A stretch of 64,000 nt of DNA from Chitinophaga niastensis (GCF_003014755.1 NZ_PYAW01000004.1:558001-622000), one strand, 5' to 3'. Shown: positions 44,936 to 53,887, counted from the stretch's first letter. The notes: a model not told the origin generated them from the sequence alone. Made by a program: numbers and translations.

Positions 44936-46243
44936 TTATTGTTGCATTTTATTATTTGTTTTAATGAAGCTTTCACTATCCACCAGGTAGGCCGCATTAG
45001 CAGCTACTTTCCAATCACCAATGTTGGTATTTACCTGTATCATATCCTTCGCTTCGATACCTGTTTCTACTTCAACAGGAACATAGGCATCGCCTTCCTT
45101 TTTAAACACAATGGATTTATTTCCTAAGCGCCACACGGCCTTTTTAGGTAACCACCAGCCATCTGTATAAACAATAGGAATGGTGGCGTTCAATAGCTGT
45201 CCTACCTGGAAATTATTATCCCGCAGGTATACCCGCGCTACTGTAAAGTTTTCGTTATTACGAAAAAGTGGTTCTATCAAATCAATACTGCCTGATTGTA
45301 TGGCATTGCTGTTATTAGTAGGATAGAATGACAATTGCTGACCGCGTTTTATCCTCGCCGCCAGCTGTGGTGGAAAAGCAAATGCAGCTACCAGCGTTTT
45401 GGCCTGGTATATTGTAAACAGCGACTGACCCGCACTTACATATTGCCCTTCCCGGAGTAATACCGGTGTGGCGGCAGGTGCGGCAGGAGCGGGGCTTGCC
45501 GTTGCAGGGGAAGCGCTGCTTCCCATAGTGCCCATGCCATCAGCAGCGGCTGTAGCCACAGGAGCTACCACCGTAGCGGCGGCAGATTGCTCTAAAATAT
45601 AACCATCACTGTTGCTGTATACCGGAACCCGGTACAAAATATTACCCGTTTTCAGTACCTGGTCAATCTGGCCGGGTTGCATGCCCAGCAGCTGTAGCCG
45701 CTGTTTTGCGCTGGCCAGCATTTCACTGCTGTTATGTGCTATGTACAATAATTCACGCTGGGCTGCGGCCAGGTCGGGAGAATATACTTCCATGATCAGC
45801 TGCCCTTTTCTGACTGGCTGGTAATTATATTTCACCAGCAATCGTTCAATACGTCCGCCAACCCTGCTGGAAATACCCGTTTGATTGCGGGTATCATAGG
45901 TAATAACGCCATTTACTTCAGATGAATAGGTACGGGTACCGCTCTCCGGAGCAATGGCAGGAATAGAAGCTATCACCTGCGCATTGACGGGCTTGGTTAA
46001 CCTGGCAATACTACTGTCCATTATCAGCTCCTTATTGGCATCTTTCAATACCAGGTCCATGCCGCATATCGGACATTTGCCGGGCTTCTCACTTAGTATC
46101 TGCGGATGCATCGGACAGGTATATTGCTGCGCGGCTGTATGTTCCGCATGGGGGGCTTTACCGGCTTTGCCTTTGCAGGCTACCAGTCCTGATAACACAA
46201 GCAATGCCCCCAATAATATTTTAACGATATAATTGTTTCTCAT
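44936..46243 (-). CDS. cusB: CusB-like efflux adaptor with heavy-metal-binding domain (first adaptor)
   Basis: 435 residues with a lipoprotein signal ending VAC. The metal-binding segment is YTCPMHPQILSEKPGKC and PICGMDLVL. A long alanine/proline-rich insertion (about residues 230-270, with repeated SPATASP-like sequence) lies in the lipoyl region and probably forms a flexible loop. Its start overlaps the TolC stop by 23 bases. It is expected to bind Cu(I)/Ag(I) and connect the CusA pump to the TolC-like channel. Confidence 0.9.
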   Translation of the reverse strand: MRNNYIVKILLGALLVLSGLVACKGKAGKAPHAEHTAAQQYTCPMHPQILSEKPGKCPICGMDLVLKDANKELIMDSSIARLTKPVNAQVIASIPAIAPESGTRTYSSEVNGVITYDTRNQTGISSRVGGRIERLLVKYNYQPVRKGQLIMEVYSPDLAAAQRELLYIAHNSSEMLASAKQRLQLLGMQPGQIDQVLKTGNILYRVPVYSNSDGYILEQSAAATVVAPVATAAADGMGTMGSSASPATASPAPAAPAATPVLLREGQYVSAGQSLFTIYQAKTLVAAFAFPPQLAARIKRGQQLSFYPTNNSNAIQSGSIDLIEPLFRNNENFTVARVYLRDNNFQVGQLLNATIPIVYTDGWWLPKKAVWRLGNKSIVFKKEGDAYVPVEVETGIEAKDMIQVNTNIGDWKVAANAAYLVDSESFIKTNNKMQQ

Positions 46244-47474
46244 AATCCACTATCATTTCGTAGAGATTTAATTTTTCATCCAGTATGTCAGACTGCATCA
46301 TCGTGAGTGCTTCCCAGGAATCGATCACGTTAGTCAATGCCAGTTTGTTTTCCTGGTAATTCAGGAAATTAACATCCAGGGTTTGCTGTAAAGCGGGGAT
46401 GATTTTTTCTTCCATAGCGGCAATATGATTTTGCATAGATTGTATCTCATACTGCATACCATATAACATCCCCTGTGTTTCCTGTAACATGGCAGCTCTT
46501 TCCTTTTGCATCGCCTGCACATTGTATTGGATGGCTTTGATTCCAGACTTGTACATTTTGGACGACCATGGCGCAATAGGAATACTGATCATGCCCATCG
46601 CGCTGAAAGCTCTTGGCATCATGCCATCCAGCGGTTGCATATGATCAAAACGTACTTTAAAATCTGGCTTCTTTTCCTGCTTTATACTTTCTGCATCCAA
46701 TTGCATCGAACGGATACTTTCCTCCATTTTAAACACATCTTTTCTGACTGCTGCCAGTGAAGCCGTATCATAAGAGGATGCCACTTCAAACACAGGCTGA
46801 TAAGAAGTATCTATTTCAAATTCCTGGTTACCCGGCGCATTCATCAGGCTGTTGAGCCATGATCTTGCCTTAGCAATCACGCCTTCCTGTAAATGGATCT
46901 TGTTATGGTTCTCTTCAATCTTCGCAGTAGCTTTATACACACCGCTTAACTGCGATTGATTATATGGGTATCTGACTTCCTCAATTTTTTTCATCATCAC
47001 CATGATCTTTGCATTCTCCTGCAATACAGTAATACGCTGTTTAGCGATCAGCCAGTTAAAATAAAGCCGCTTTGCCTGTGCTTTAAAATCATTCAGAGTG
47101 ATGTCCCTGGTAGCCCGTTCTATATTACCTTGCGAGGCGATGTATTTTTTCTTAGCAGTTAATTTGGCAGGATTAGGAATGTCCTGTTCCAGCTGCAACA
47201 TCAGGCTGCCTTTGTCGCGGTTATCCATGATTTTTTGTCCCGGATAAGGCGTCATAAATGTTCCCACGCCTACCATGGGAGCCATCCAGGCGGTGGCTGC
47301 ATCAGCGCTGTATTTGTAGCTTTCAGCTTTTAAGCCATACGACTGTAACAAGATATTGTTCCTGTCTATTCGTTGCAGGATGCTGTCCAGCGGCAATGGG
47401 GTTGCCTGTTGCGCAAACAGGTGCAAAGGCCCCCAAAGCAGTATCCATAGCATATATTTAGTGATGTACTTCAT
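46221..47474 (-). CDS. cusC: TolC-family channel of the Cus system
   Basis: 417 residues. The signal peptide ends at LFAQQ. Long helical repeats follow, with AWMAPMVGVGTFMTPYPG (a Bacteroidota CusC-like segment) and methionine-rich stretches (SMQNHIAAMEEKI; MQPLDGMMPRAFSAMGM) that fit a copper/silver channel. It overlaps the CusA C-terminal ORF by 17 bases and the next gene by 23, so the operon is translationally coupled throughout. Confidence 0.88.
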   Translation of the reverse strand: MKYITKYMLWILLWGPLHLFAQQATPLPLDSILQRIDRNNILLQSYGLKAESYKYSADAATAWMAPMVGVGTFMTPYPGQKIMDNRDKGSLMLQLEQDIPNPAKLTAKKKYIASQGNIERATRDITLNDFKAQAKRLYFNWLIAKQRITVLQENAKIMVMMKKIEEVRYPYNQSQLSGVYKATAKIEENHNKIHLQEGVIAKARSWLNSLMNAPGNQEFEIDTSYQPVFEVASSYDTASLAAVRKDVFKMEESIRSMQLDAESIKQEKKPDFKVRFDHMQPLDGMMPRAFSAMGMISIPIAPWSSKMYKSGIKAIQYNVQAMQKERAAMLQETQGMLYGMQYEIQSMQNHIAAMEEKIIPALQQTLDVNFLNYQENKLALTNVIDSWEALTMMQSDILDEKLNLYEMIVDYEKQLYR

Positions 47475-49392
47475 GCATTTGTAATTTTCCGTACTTACGT
47501 AATTCGTATTCTTTCGACATTAAAAAGATGAGTGGTGTAACCAGCAAAATATGTGTGGAAGAAGTGAGTACACCACCAATCATTGGTAACACAATTGGCT
47601 TCATTACATCCGTGCCTACACCACTGGCCCAGAGCACGGGTACCAGTCCGAATAAGGATACACATACCGTCATCAGTTTGGGGCGTAAACGTTTAGCCGC
47701 CCCGTAAATCACATGTATCCGCAGGTCTTCTTTAGTAATGGTTGCAGCGGAGTTGCCTTTCTGTTTGATCAGTTGCTGCATGGCATCATTCAGGTAGATC
47801 ACCATTACAATACCTGTTTCCACCGCTATACCAAATAAGGCGATAAAGCCCACGGCCACTGCAACAGAGAGGTTCACGCCCCAGAAATAGATCATATAGG
47901 CGCCACCGATCAATGCAAAGGGCACTGTAATCAGACTAAGGAATGCTTCTCTGATAGAATTAAATGCGAAATACAGGGAGAAGAAAATGATCACCAGTAC
48001 TATCGGAGCAATCCACATCAGGGTTTGCTGGCCACGGATCAGGTTTTCGTATTGTCCGCTCCATTCCAGGTAATAACCTTGTGGTAGTATACCTTTGGCC
48101 CGGCTCATTTTATCGATGGCTTCCTTTACGGTACCACCAAGGTCGCGGCCACGTACATTAAATAAAACAGCGCCGCGCAGCATCGCATTTTCAGAGGTGA
48201 TCATCGGCGGGCCATCTACAAATTTCACATCTGCCACAGCAGATAAGGGTACTTCACCAAAGGAGGGCGACATAACAGGAATACGGTTAATACGCGCTAC
48301 ACTGTTACGGTAGTCCTGCGCTAGTCGTACACTGATAGAAAACCGCTGCCGGCCTTCAACGGTGTTGCCGATAGGAGCCCCGCCCAGTGCTGTTTCCACG
48401 GTTTGATTGACATCATCCACATGGAGGTTGTAGCGTGCCAGATCGGGCCTGCGAACATCAATATTGAGGTACTTACCACCGGTAACAGGTTCCACATATA
48501 AGTCCATGATGCCCGGGGTGCCTTCCAGCGCCTGCTTTACCCGCTCAGACACCGACGCAATGGTATCCAGGTTTTGGCCGTACACCTTCACGCCAACGTC
48601 TGTACGAATACCCGTTGACAGCATGTTAATACGATTAATGATGGGTTGTGTCCATCCATTTACCACGCCGGGAATCTGTAGTTTGGCATCCAGTTCATTG
48701 ATGATATCTTTTTTTGTTTTGCCTTCCCGCCATTGTGCTTTTGGTTTCAGCATGATGATGGTTTCAACCATACTGATGGGAGAGTTATCGGTAGCTGTAC
48801 TGGCGCGCCCGGCCTTACCCAGCACCTTATCCACTTCAGGAACAGATTTGATGATCTTGTCCTGCACCTGCAAAATGCGCTTGGCTTCTGCATTGGAAAT
48901 ATCGGGTAGTGTTACTGGCATAAACAATATACTTTGTTCATCCAGCGGAGGCATAAATTCGCTTCCAAGGCTTTTCAGCAGCGGGATCGTAATTACCAGC
49001 GCAATTACGTTGATAGCGATAGTGATTTTGCGCCATTTAAGTACACCTTTTATGATCGGTTCATATATCTTTTCCAAAATCCGGTTTACCGGATTGGCAT
49101 GATCCGGTCTGAATTTACCTTTCATAAAAAAAGAGATCAGCACCGGCGCCAGTGTTATAACCAGGAGTGCATCCACAATCATGATAAAGGTTTTCGTATA
49201 TGCGAGCGGGTGAAACAGTTTGCCTTCCTGGCCCGTGAGCATGAACACCGGCAGAAAAGAGGTAATGATAATGATGGTAGCAAAAAATACCCCACGGGAT
49301 ACCTGTTTGCTGGATTGTTCTATTATCTTTAACCGCTCTTCTTCAGATATCCATTGCGGCGATTTTTTAAATTTATTCTTCAGCCAGTTCAT
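47458..49392 (-). CDS. cusA: CusA-type heavy-metal RND pump, C-terminal part (split gene)
   Basis: 644 residues starting at ATG 49392, beginning MNWLKNKFKKSPQWISEEERLK. It then has TM5-6 (FFATIIIITSFLPVFMLTGQEGKLFHPLAY), the second periplasmic loop and TM7-12, including AVAVGFIALFGIAVETGIVMVIYLNDAM. This is the missing second part of the pump whose first part is 49395-50684. The stop of the first ORF (49395-49397) and this ATG are separated by two bases. Together they add up to 1073 residues, the size of an intact CusA. Translation could restart here, so the two chains might assemble, or the gene may be broken. Confidence 0.9.
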   Translation of the reverse strand: MNWLKNKFKKSPQWISEEERLKIIEQSSKQVSRGVFFATIIIITSFLPVFMLTGQEGKLFHPLAYTKTFIMIVDALLVITLAPVLISFFMKGKFRPDHANPVNRILEKIYEPIIKGVLKWRKITIAINVIALVITIPLLKSLGSEFMPPLDEQSILFMPVTLPDISNAEAKRILQVQDKIIKSVPEVDKVLGKAGRASTATDNSPISMVETIIMLKPKAQWREGKTKKDIINELDAKLQIPGVVNGWTQPIINRINMLSTGIRTDVGVKVYGQNLDTIASVSERVKQALEGTPGIMDLYVEPVTGGKYLNIDVRRPDLARYNLHVDDVNQTVETALGGAPIGNTVEGRQRFSISVRLAQDYRNSVARINRIPVMSPSFGEVPLSAVADVKFVDGPPMITSENAMLRGAVLFNVRGRDLGGTVKEAIDKMSRAKGILPQGYYLEWSGQYENLIRGQQTLMWIAPIVLVIIFFSLYFAFNSIREAFLSLITVPFALIGGAYMIYFWGVNLSVAVAVGFIALFGIAVETGIVMVIYLNDAMQQLIKQKGNSAATITKEDLRIHVIYGAAKRLRPKLMTVCVSLFGLVPVLWASGVGTDVMKPIVLPMIGGVLTSSTHILLVTPLIFLMSKEYELRKYGKLQMHEVHH

Positions 49393-49394
49393 AG

Positions 49395-50684
49395 TTAACT
49401 ATTTTTTTGTTCTTCCTGCCACTGCGCATACCGCTCTGACAGATGTTTATAGGCATTTTCACTCATGATGATCCCATTGTCAACAATAACGCCGATGGCT
49501 AGTGCTATACCGGTAAGAGACATGATGTTGGAAGAAATCCCGAAAGCATTCAGCAGGATAAAACTGGCAGCCAGTGTAACCGGAATTTGTATGATGATGC
49601 TCAGCGCACTGCGCCAGTGGAAGAGGAAAATAATTACAACAATAGATACCACCGCCATTTCCTCTATCAGCGTGTGTTTGATAGAATCGACGGATTCTTT
49701 GATCAATGCGCCGCGATCATACACAATATCAAACTTTACGCCGGGTGGAAAACCTTTGGCCACTTCTTTCATTTTGGCCTTCACCTTATCAATTACTGCT
49801 GCTGCATTTTCTCCATAACGCATCACAACGATGCCGCCTACACGCTCTCCTTGTCCGTCCTGATCAAAAATACCCAGCCGGGTTTCGCCGGTCATTTGTA
49901 CTGTTGCTACATCTGCAATACGAATAGGGATACTGTTCTGCGTCTTAACAGGAATGTTCTCTATTTCCCCGATTGATTTTAAATAACCGGATGTTTTGAT
50001 GATATAACCGATGTCGCTTAACTCAAATTTTCGTCCACCGGATTCATTGTTATTGGTGCGGACAGCATTAATTACCTCCGCCACAGAGAGGCGATAGTAC
50101 AGTAGCTTGTTAGGATCAACTGTTACCTGGTATTGTTTCTGAAAACCGCCGAAAGACGCAATTTCACTAACGCCTTCCACATTTTGCAAGGCAAATTTTA
50201 CGTACCAGTCCTGCAATGCGCGTTGCTCCCCGAGGTCCATATTGGGTGCATCCAAAGTGTACCATAACACATGCCCAACGCCGGTGCCATCCGGCCCCAG
50301 CTGTGGTGTAACGCCTGTAGGTAAGGTTTTGGATACGGTACTTAATCTTTCCAGTACCCTTTCTCTTGCCCAATAAATATCTACATTATCATTAAAGATG
50401 ATGTAGATGAAACTCATACCGAACATGGATGTACCGCGTACATACCTGATCTTAGGGAGCCCTTGCAGGTTAGTCACCAGTGGGTAAGTAATCTGGTCTT
50501 CTATCAGCTGTGGCCCGCGGCCCATCCATTCCGTAAATACAATTACCTGGTTTTCCGATAGATCGGGGATGGCATCAATGGGGTTTTTCTTTACAGCAAA
50601 AATCCCCCAGGCAAACAAAGCTGCTGCCATTACCAGCACAATAAACCGGTTGCGTAATGACCATTCAATAATGCGATGTACCAT
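49395..50684 (-). CDS. cusA: CusA-type heavy-metal RND pump, N-terminal part (split gene)
   Basis: 429 residues: TM1 (FIVLVMAAALFAWGIFAV), the first periplasmic loop with IPDLSENQVIVFTEWMGRGPQ, and TM2-4 ending GVIVDNGIIMSENAYKHLSE, then a stop. Intact CusA proteins run on through a cytoplasmic loop into TM5, here encoded by the next ORF. The proton-relay region of TM4 is intact. Inserting one T (GTTAAC to GTTTAAC at about 49394-49399) would remove the stop and join the two frames, so a one-base deletion is the simplest origin. It lies downstream of a small cysteine-rich protein gene (50834). Confidence 0.9.
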   Translation of the reverse strand: MVHRIIEWSLRNRFIVLVMAAALFAWGIFAVKKNPIDAIPDLSENQVIVFTEWMGRGPQLIEDQITYPLVTNLQGLPKIRYVRGTSMFGMSFIYIIFNDNVDIYWARERVLERLSTVSKTLPTGVTPQLGPDGTGVGHVLWYTLDAPNMDLGEQRALQDWYVKFALQNVEGVSEIASFGGFQKQYQVTVDPNKLLYYRLSVAEVINAVRTNNNESGGRKFELSDIGYIIKTSGYLKSIGEIENIPVKTQNSIPIRIADVATVQMTGETRLGIFDQDGQGERVGGIVVMRYGENAAAVIDKVKAKMKEVAKGFPPGVKFDIVYDRGALIKESVDSIKHTLIEEMAVVSIVVIIFLFHWRSALSIIIQIPVTLAASFILLNAFGISSNIMSLTGIALAIGVIVDNGIIMSENAYKHLSERYAQWQEEQKNS

Positions 50685-50833
50685 ATCTGTTTTTTCAAAT
50701 GCGACAATTATACAGCTGTAGCCATACAGTATAAATGATAGTGTTGTGCGGATAATTATAATGGGAAGCCGGGCGTACGTTGGCTAACAGCGGAATTGTA
50801 ATAAAGGAATGTAAGCCCTGAAAGATAAGGGGA

Positions 50834-51232
50834 TCAGATACGGAAGGAGCAGTTTAATATATAGGGATGTACTTTATAACTTCGTGGCGGTGCGTTGCTG
50901 ATAGGATACTCCGCTAACAGTGACAAGGCCTGAACTGCAGGAAGCGATAGGTTAGCAGCAGGAGTAGCTACTGCTGCTATTTGCTGGAAATGAAAGGCAT
51001 GCTCAACCGCTTTCTGGTCTTTGTCCAGCTTCACTGTTTTATGTGCATCCTTGCAGCATTTTTTTGCGCATGCAGTACACTGGTCAGGTCCGCATTTGCT
51101 GCATTTTTTAGTTTCCTCATGCCATAATTGTACTTCCACCAGCTTTCCCATGCAGTAGTGCATGTGGAAGGTAGCGCCGGTAGATGAACCCATGTAAAGG
51201 ACGGCCAATAAGAGTGTGAGGACCTTCTTCAT
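50834..51232 (-). CDS. Small cysteine-rich periplasmic protein of the copper operon
   Basis: 132 residues with a signal peptide (about residues 1-20, MKKVLTLLLAVLYMGSSTGA). Right after it is HMHYCMGKLVEVQL, and then KKCSKCGPDQCTACAKKCC, seven cysteines in 22 residues followed by HKTVKLDKDQK. Histidine, methionine and cysteine placement fits copper or silver binding. HYCMGK proteins of this type accompany Bacteroidota Cus genes. It is upstream of CusA on the same strand by 149 bases and may lead the operon. Confidence 0.82.
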   Translation of the reverse strand: MKKVLTLLLAVLYMGSSTGATFHMHYCMGKLVEVQLWHEETKKCSKCGPDQCTACAKKCCKDAHKTVKLDKDQKAVEHAFHFQQIAAVATPAANLSLPAVQALSLLAEYPISNAPPRSYKVHPYILNCSFRI

Positions 51233-51353
51233 TTCGTTACGAAAATAGAAGTAGTTGCCGGGTTAATTGTTATATAATTATGAGTTTCTTTTATATTTTA
51301 ATGAGGAAACTATGTTGCGCGTTAATTTCAGGAAGTGGAAATAGCGGATTATT

Positions 51354-52070
51354 TTATCGTTCGTTGCCGCAGCCTGATACTTTAATTAATTTCTTTACAT
51401 CACTAATGCAGATTTTTTTGCCCTGAGTAACTAATATACCTGCGAGTTTGAACTCTGTAAGAAACCGTACTATATTCTCAATACCGGTTCCCACCATATT
51501 CGCCAGATCGCTTCGGGAAACGTTGATCATAATTTCCGTACCAGGAGCTGTTTCCTCTTTAAATTTCTCGCGTAATACGATAAGTGTAATTGCCAGTCTT
51601 TCTTTTACAGATCGTTGCGCAAATACGGAGATGCTATTTGATAATACAGCAAATTCGTGACTGAGCGCTTTAAGTAGCCTGCGTGGCAGAACGGCAGATC
51701 TTTCCAATGCAGTTAAAAAATCTTCTTTGGGGATAAATGCAATGACACATTCTTCTAATGTAGCAGAGGAATCCGGATAACGTTCGTCAGCTAAAATAGC
51801 GTGGTAGCCTATTAACTCACCCGCATTGGCAACGTATATAATTTGTTCCTTTCCGACATGATCAACCTGGTATTTTTTTACCTTCCCTTTTTTAATAAAG
51901 AAGATACCCGAAGCAACAGCACCCTCCCTGAATATAATTTCCCCTTTACTATATCGCTGCTCTAACATATTGGCACAGAGATAAGCCTGTTCGTCTTCCG
52001 GTAAATTGCTTAAAATTGACTGAGATTTGAAGTTCCATTTATCAATAGGAAACAGACCCGCTAAACTCAT
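51354..52070 (-). CDS. Crp/Fnr-family transcriptional regulator, copy 1
   Basis: 238 residues from the ATG giving MSLAGLFPIDKWNFK, aligned with the same start in the paralogue at 53901. An in-frame TTG at 52082 is not needed. The cyclic-nucleotide-binding-like domain (to about residue 130) is followed by a helix-turn-helix with SRSDLANMVGTGIENIVRFL. There is no conserved four-cysteine set for an Fe-S cluster, so the signal is unclear. It is divergent from the GcvH-like gene at 52165, with the motif AAAAAGTGA and a palindrome between them. Autoregulation is plausible. Confidence 0.9.
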   Translation of the reverse strand: MSLAGLFPIDKWNFKSQSILSNLPEDEQAYLCANMLEQRYSKGEIIFREGAVASGIFFIKKGKVKKYQVDHVGKEQIIYVANAGELIGYHAILADERYPDSSATLEECVIAFIPKEDFLTALERSAVLPRRLLKALSHEFAVLSNSISVFAQRSVKERLAITLIVLREKFKEETAPGTEIMINVSRSDLANMVGTGIENIVRFLTEFKLAGILVTQGKKICISDVKKLIKVSGCGNER

Positions 52071-52089
52071 AAATTGACCCAATTGATAA

Positions 52090-52123
52090 AAAAAGTGACT
52101 TTTTTCAATTTTTTAATTGAAAA
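52090..52123. promoter_or_regulatory. Putative Crp/Fnr operator A
   Basis: AAAAAGTGACTTTT (52090-52103) overlaps a perfect 9-4-9 palindrome (52102-52123: TTTTCAATT, TTTT, AATTGAAAA). The motif AAAAAGTGANTTTT recurs at 53857-53870 and, on the minus strand, at 56457-56470, each time upstream of genes next to the two Crp/Fnr genes. It lies between divergent starts at 52070 and 52165. Confidence 0.65.
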
Positions 52124-52152
52124 GTATCAGTTAAACCTAACACCTCCAAAGG

Positions 52153-52160
52153 TACCTTTG
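52153..52160 (+). promoter_or_regulatory. -7 box of the GcvH-like gene, four bases before its ATG
   Basis: TACCTTTG matches TAnnTTTG exactly. It ends four bases before the ATG at 52165, so a start at the usual distance would fall at or within the first codon: a leaderless or nearly leaderless transcript. The distance from the TTTTTTAA half-site to this box is 36 bases, the same as at the promoter of the gene at 55709. Confidence 0.7.
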
Positions 52161-52164
52161 CAAG

Positions 52165-52569
52165 ATGAAAATATCAACTATTTCTCGTCCCAGGATCAAT
52201 TTCACTAACAATCATGAGTGGATTGATATCAATGGGACAGTTGGGTTTGTAGGTATTTCTGCCTATAAACTTAAAGAAATTAAAAACATTACTAATATAA
52301 AGTGGCACGTTAATAAGGGCATTATTGAAAAAGGCAGCCTGATTGCCGAGATTCATACAGCCGACCAGATTATCCCGGTTCATGCCCCTGTTAATTGTAA
52401 ATTCCTGGGGCAAAACCAAAAATTAGCCGGAAACCTGAACCTGATTATTGAAAGCCCACAGGACAAAGGCTGGGTATTTTTTGTAACCCCTTTGAAATTT
52501 AATAATCAGGATACGCTTCTTTCACCTGAAAGTTATCAGAAATTGATACGCGTTAAAGTTGTTAGTTAA
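52165..52569 (+). CDS. GcvH-like protein lacking the lipoyl-lysine
   Basis: 134 residues resembling glycine cleavage H-protein: NHEWIDINGTVGFVGIS, then IEKGSLIAEI and APVNCKFLGQNQKL with GWVFFVTP. In H-proteins the lipoylated lysine sits in ESVKA; here the matching place reads EIHTA, so threonine replaces lysine. It cannot carry lipoate in the normal way. It is followed after 21 bases by a DUF983 protein. It may be a repurposed carrier fold or binding protein. The function is unknown. Confidence 0.78.
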   Translation: MKISTISRPRINFTNNHEWIDINGTVGFVGISAYKLKEIKNITNIKWHVNKGIIEKGSLIAEIHTADQIIPVHAPVNCKFLGQNQKLAGNLNLIIESPQDKGWVFFVTPLKFNNQDTLLSPESYQKLIRVKVVS

Positions 52570-52590
52570 GACCAGGAGAAAAATATTGTG

Positions 52591-53022
52591 ATGGGAAAAT
52601 CCAATTTTATTACCAGCATTTTAAGGAATAAATGCCCACGGTGCAGAAAAGGGAAATTATTTAGAAATGAGAACCCTTATCAGCTGAAGAAAGTTCTTGA
52701 CATGTATGACTACTGTCCTGAATGTGCGCAGCGAACAGAATTGGAAATAGGTTTTTGGTATGGAACAGGATATGTGAGCTATGTACTGTCTGTGCTATTT
52801 TCTATATTCACTTTAATATTGTACTGGCTGATCTTTGGTATAACATGGAGAGATAACAGCATCTTCCACTGGCTTATTGTTAATGGCATCATACTCACAC
52901 TGGCGATGCCTGTATTGATGCGTTTGTCCCGGACCGTATACCTGAATTTTTATGTGGGATATGATCCTGAAGCCGAAAGTATTATCAAACAACAGGAAAC
53001 TAAAAAACCATTAACAGTGTAA
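52591..53022 (+). CDS. DUF983-family membrane protein
   Basis: 143 residues from the ATG at 52591 (a GTG at 52588 is also in frame). Two cysteine pairs form a zinc ribbon: CPRCRKGKLF and CPECAQRTELEIG. Two membrane helices follow (about residues 65-87 and 93-115). This is the DUF983 layout, common in Bacteroidota and of unknown function. It is probably co-transcribed with the GcvH-like gene, from the leaderless-type promoter at 52153. Confidence 0.88.
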   Translation: MGKSNFITSILRNKCPRCRKGKLFRNENPYQLKKVLDMYDYCPECAQRTELEIGFWYGTGYVSYVLSVLFSIFTLILYWLIFGITWRDNSIFHWLIVNGIILTLAMPVLMRLSRTVYLNFYVGYDPEAESIIKQQETKKPLTV

Positions 53023-53128
53023 AATCTTCAAAGGCATATTATATTGAAGACGCACGTTATGTTTTAAATGTTTTATCACTTGATGCCCGGGCAAAAAATG
53101 CAGTATACGATCAAACAGTTTATTTTGA

Positions 53129-53740
53129 TTACACTTTGATCCAGAACTTCAGCAAATGATCTATTGCTGTATCTACCAAAAGATACCCTTCCGGACCTTC
53201 TTCCTCTGCACAATGATAGGTAGCAAGCCTTGTGCCTGCCGGCATTTTTTCCAGCTGACGGTATAAGTGCCTGTTATATTGATTATACAAATACCTGGAA
53301 TAAGTAAGCTTATTATCTATTTTATAAGTACCTGGAAGATTTTCGTAAAAAGAGTTGAAAAAATAAAAATGATCATACTGACTGAAATCGAGGTCTATTA
53401 AATTACCATGAATGAAAGTAACATTATTAAAGCCTAACATTTCTTTCGCAATAGTGGCGTAAAAAACCATATCATGGCGTTGTTCAATGCCATAGAAGAA
53501 GGCTTCCGGGTTATAGTGAGATCCTCCCAGGCAAAATTTACCCGGTCCGCTGCCGATATCCAATATCCTTGCGCCGGGTACTGCTGCCAGAAATTTGGAT
53601 GCCTTTTGTACCACTTTTAACGGAGTCCAGTGCTTTTGCGCTAATGCCTGTATATAAAGAGGGTAGAGGTGGTGAAAATTAAGGTCGGAATCAAACCATT
53701 TGTCCGGGTGTCCGGGTAAAGCAGGTGTTGTTAATGACAT
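53129..53740 (-). CDS. Class I SAM-dependent methyltransferase, copy 1
   Basis: 203 residues. The SAM motif is ILDIGSGPGKFC near residues 60-71, followed by an acidic VTFIHGNLIDLDFSQYDHFYFF segment. It lacks a clear substrate-binding domain. It is a paralogue of 55709-56305, and both share the opening layout with a HWTP segment, the SAM motif and a YHSxEDE/YHCAEEE-like late segment. The substrate is unknown. It is divergent from the Crp/Fnr gene at 53901, with operator B between them. Confidence 0.88.
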   Translation of the reverse strand: MSLTTPALPGHPDKWFDSDLNFHHLYPLYIQALAQKHWTPLKVVQKASKFLAAVPGARILDIGSGPGKFCLGGSHYNPEAFFYGIEQRHDMVFYATIAKEMLGFNNVTFIHGNLIDLDFSQYDHFYFFNSFYENLPGTYKIDNKLTYSRYLYNQYNRHLYRQLEKMPAGTRLATYHCAEEEGPEGYLLVDTAIDHLLKFWIKV

Positions 53741-53809
53741 GTATTATGCTGAAATTTCTGATTTACAATTAAGCGGTATTCCATGCGGGTACTAGCTGTG
53801 TTCACATCA

Positions 53810-53817
53810 CAAAGGTA
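53810..53817 (-). promoter_or_regulatory. -7 box of methyltransferase copy 1
   Basis: On the minus strand this reads TACCTTTG, an exact TAnnTTTG box, with a leader of about 65 bases to the ATG at 53740. The CTTTTTAA half-site is 37 bases upstream, almost the same as at the two related promoters (36). The AAAAAGTGA element would be centred near -60, an activator-like position. Confidence 0.65.
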
Positions 53818-53856
53818 TTCCTCTATTGATCTTCCCGCGGTGAACTTTATCAGCTT

Positions 53857-53870
53857 AAAAAGTGAGTTTT
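53857..53870. promoter_or_regulatory. Putative Crp/Fnr operator B
   Basis: AAAAAGTGAGTTTT, the same motif as operators A and C. TTTATCA occurs on both sides (about 53846 and 53868), 22 bases apart. It serves the divergent pair methyltransferase copy 1 (minus) and Crp/Fnr copy 2 (plus). Confidence 0.6.
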
Positions 53871-53887
53871 ATCAATTTAAAAGATGT

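Noticed and set aside
48464..49102. 212-aa plus-strand ORF over the CusA C-terminal part
   Set aside because: Shadow of the pump gene. The pump frame has clear RND motifs throughout.
49380..49412. Programmed ribosomal frameshift at the A7 run in CusA
   Set aside because: Slippage into the downstream frame would meet TAG right after the run, so it cannot join the two ORFs. Reinitiation or a one-base deletion fits better.
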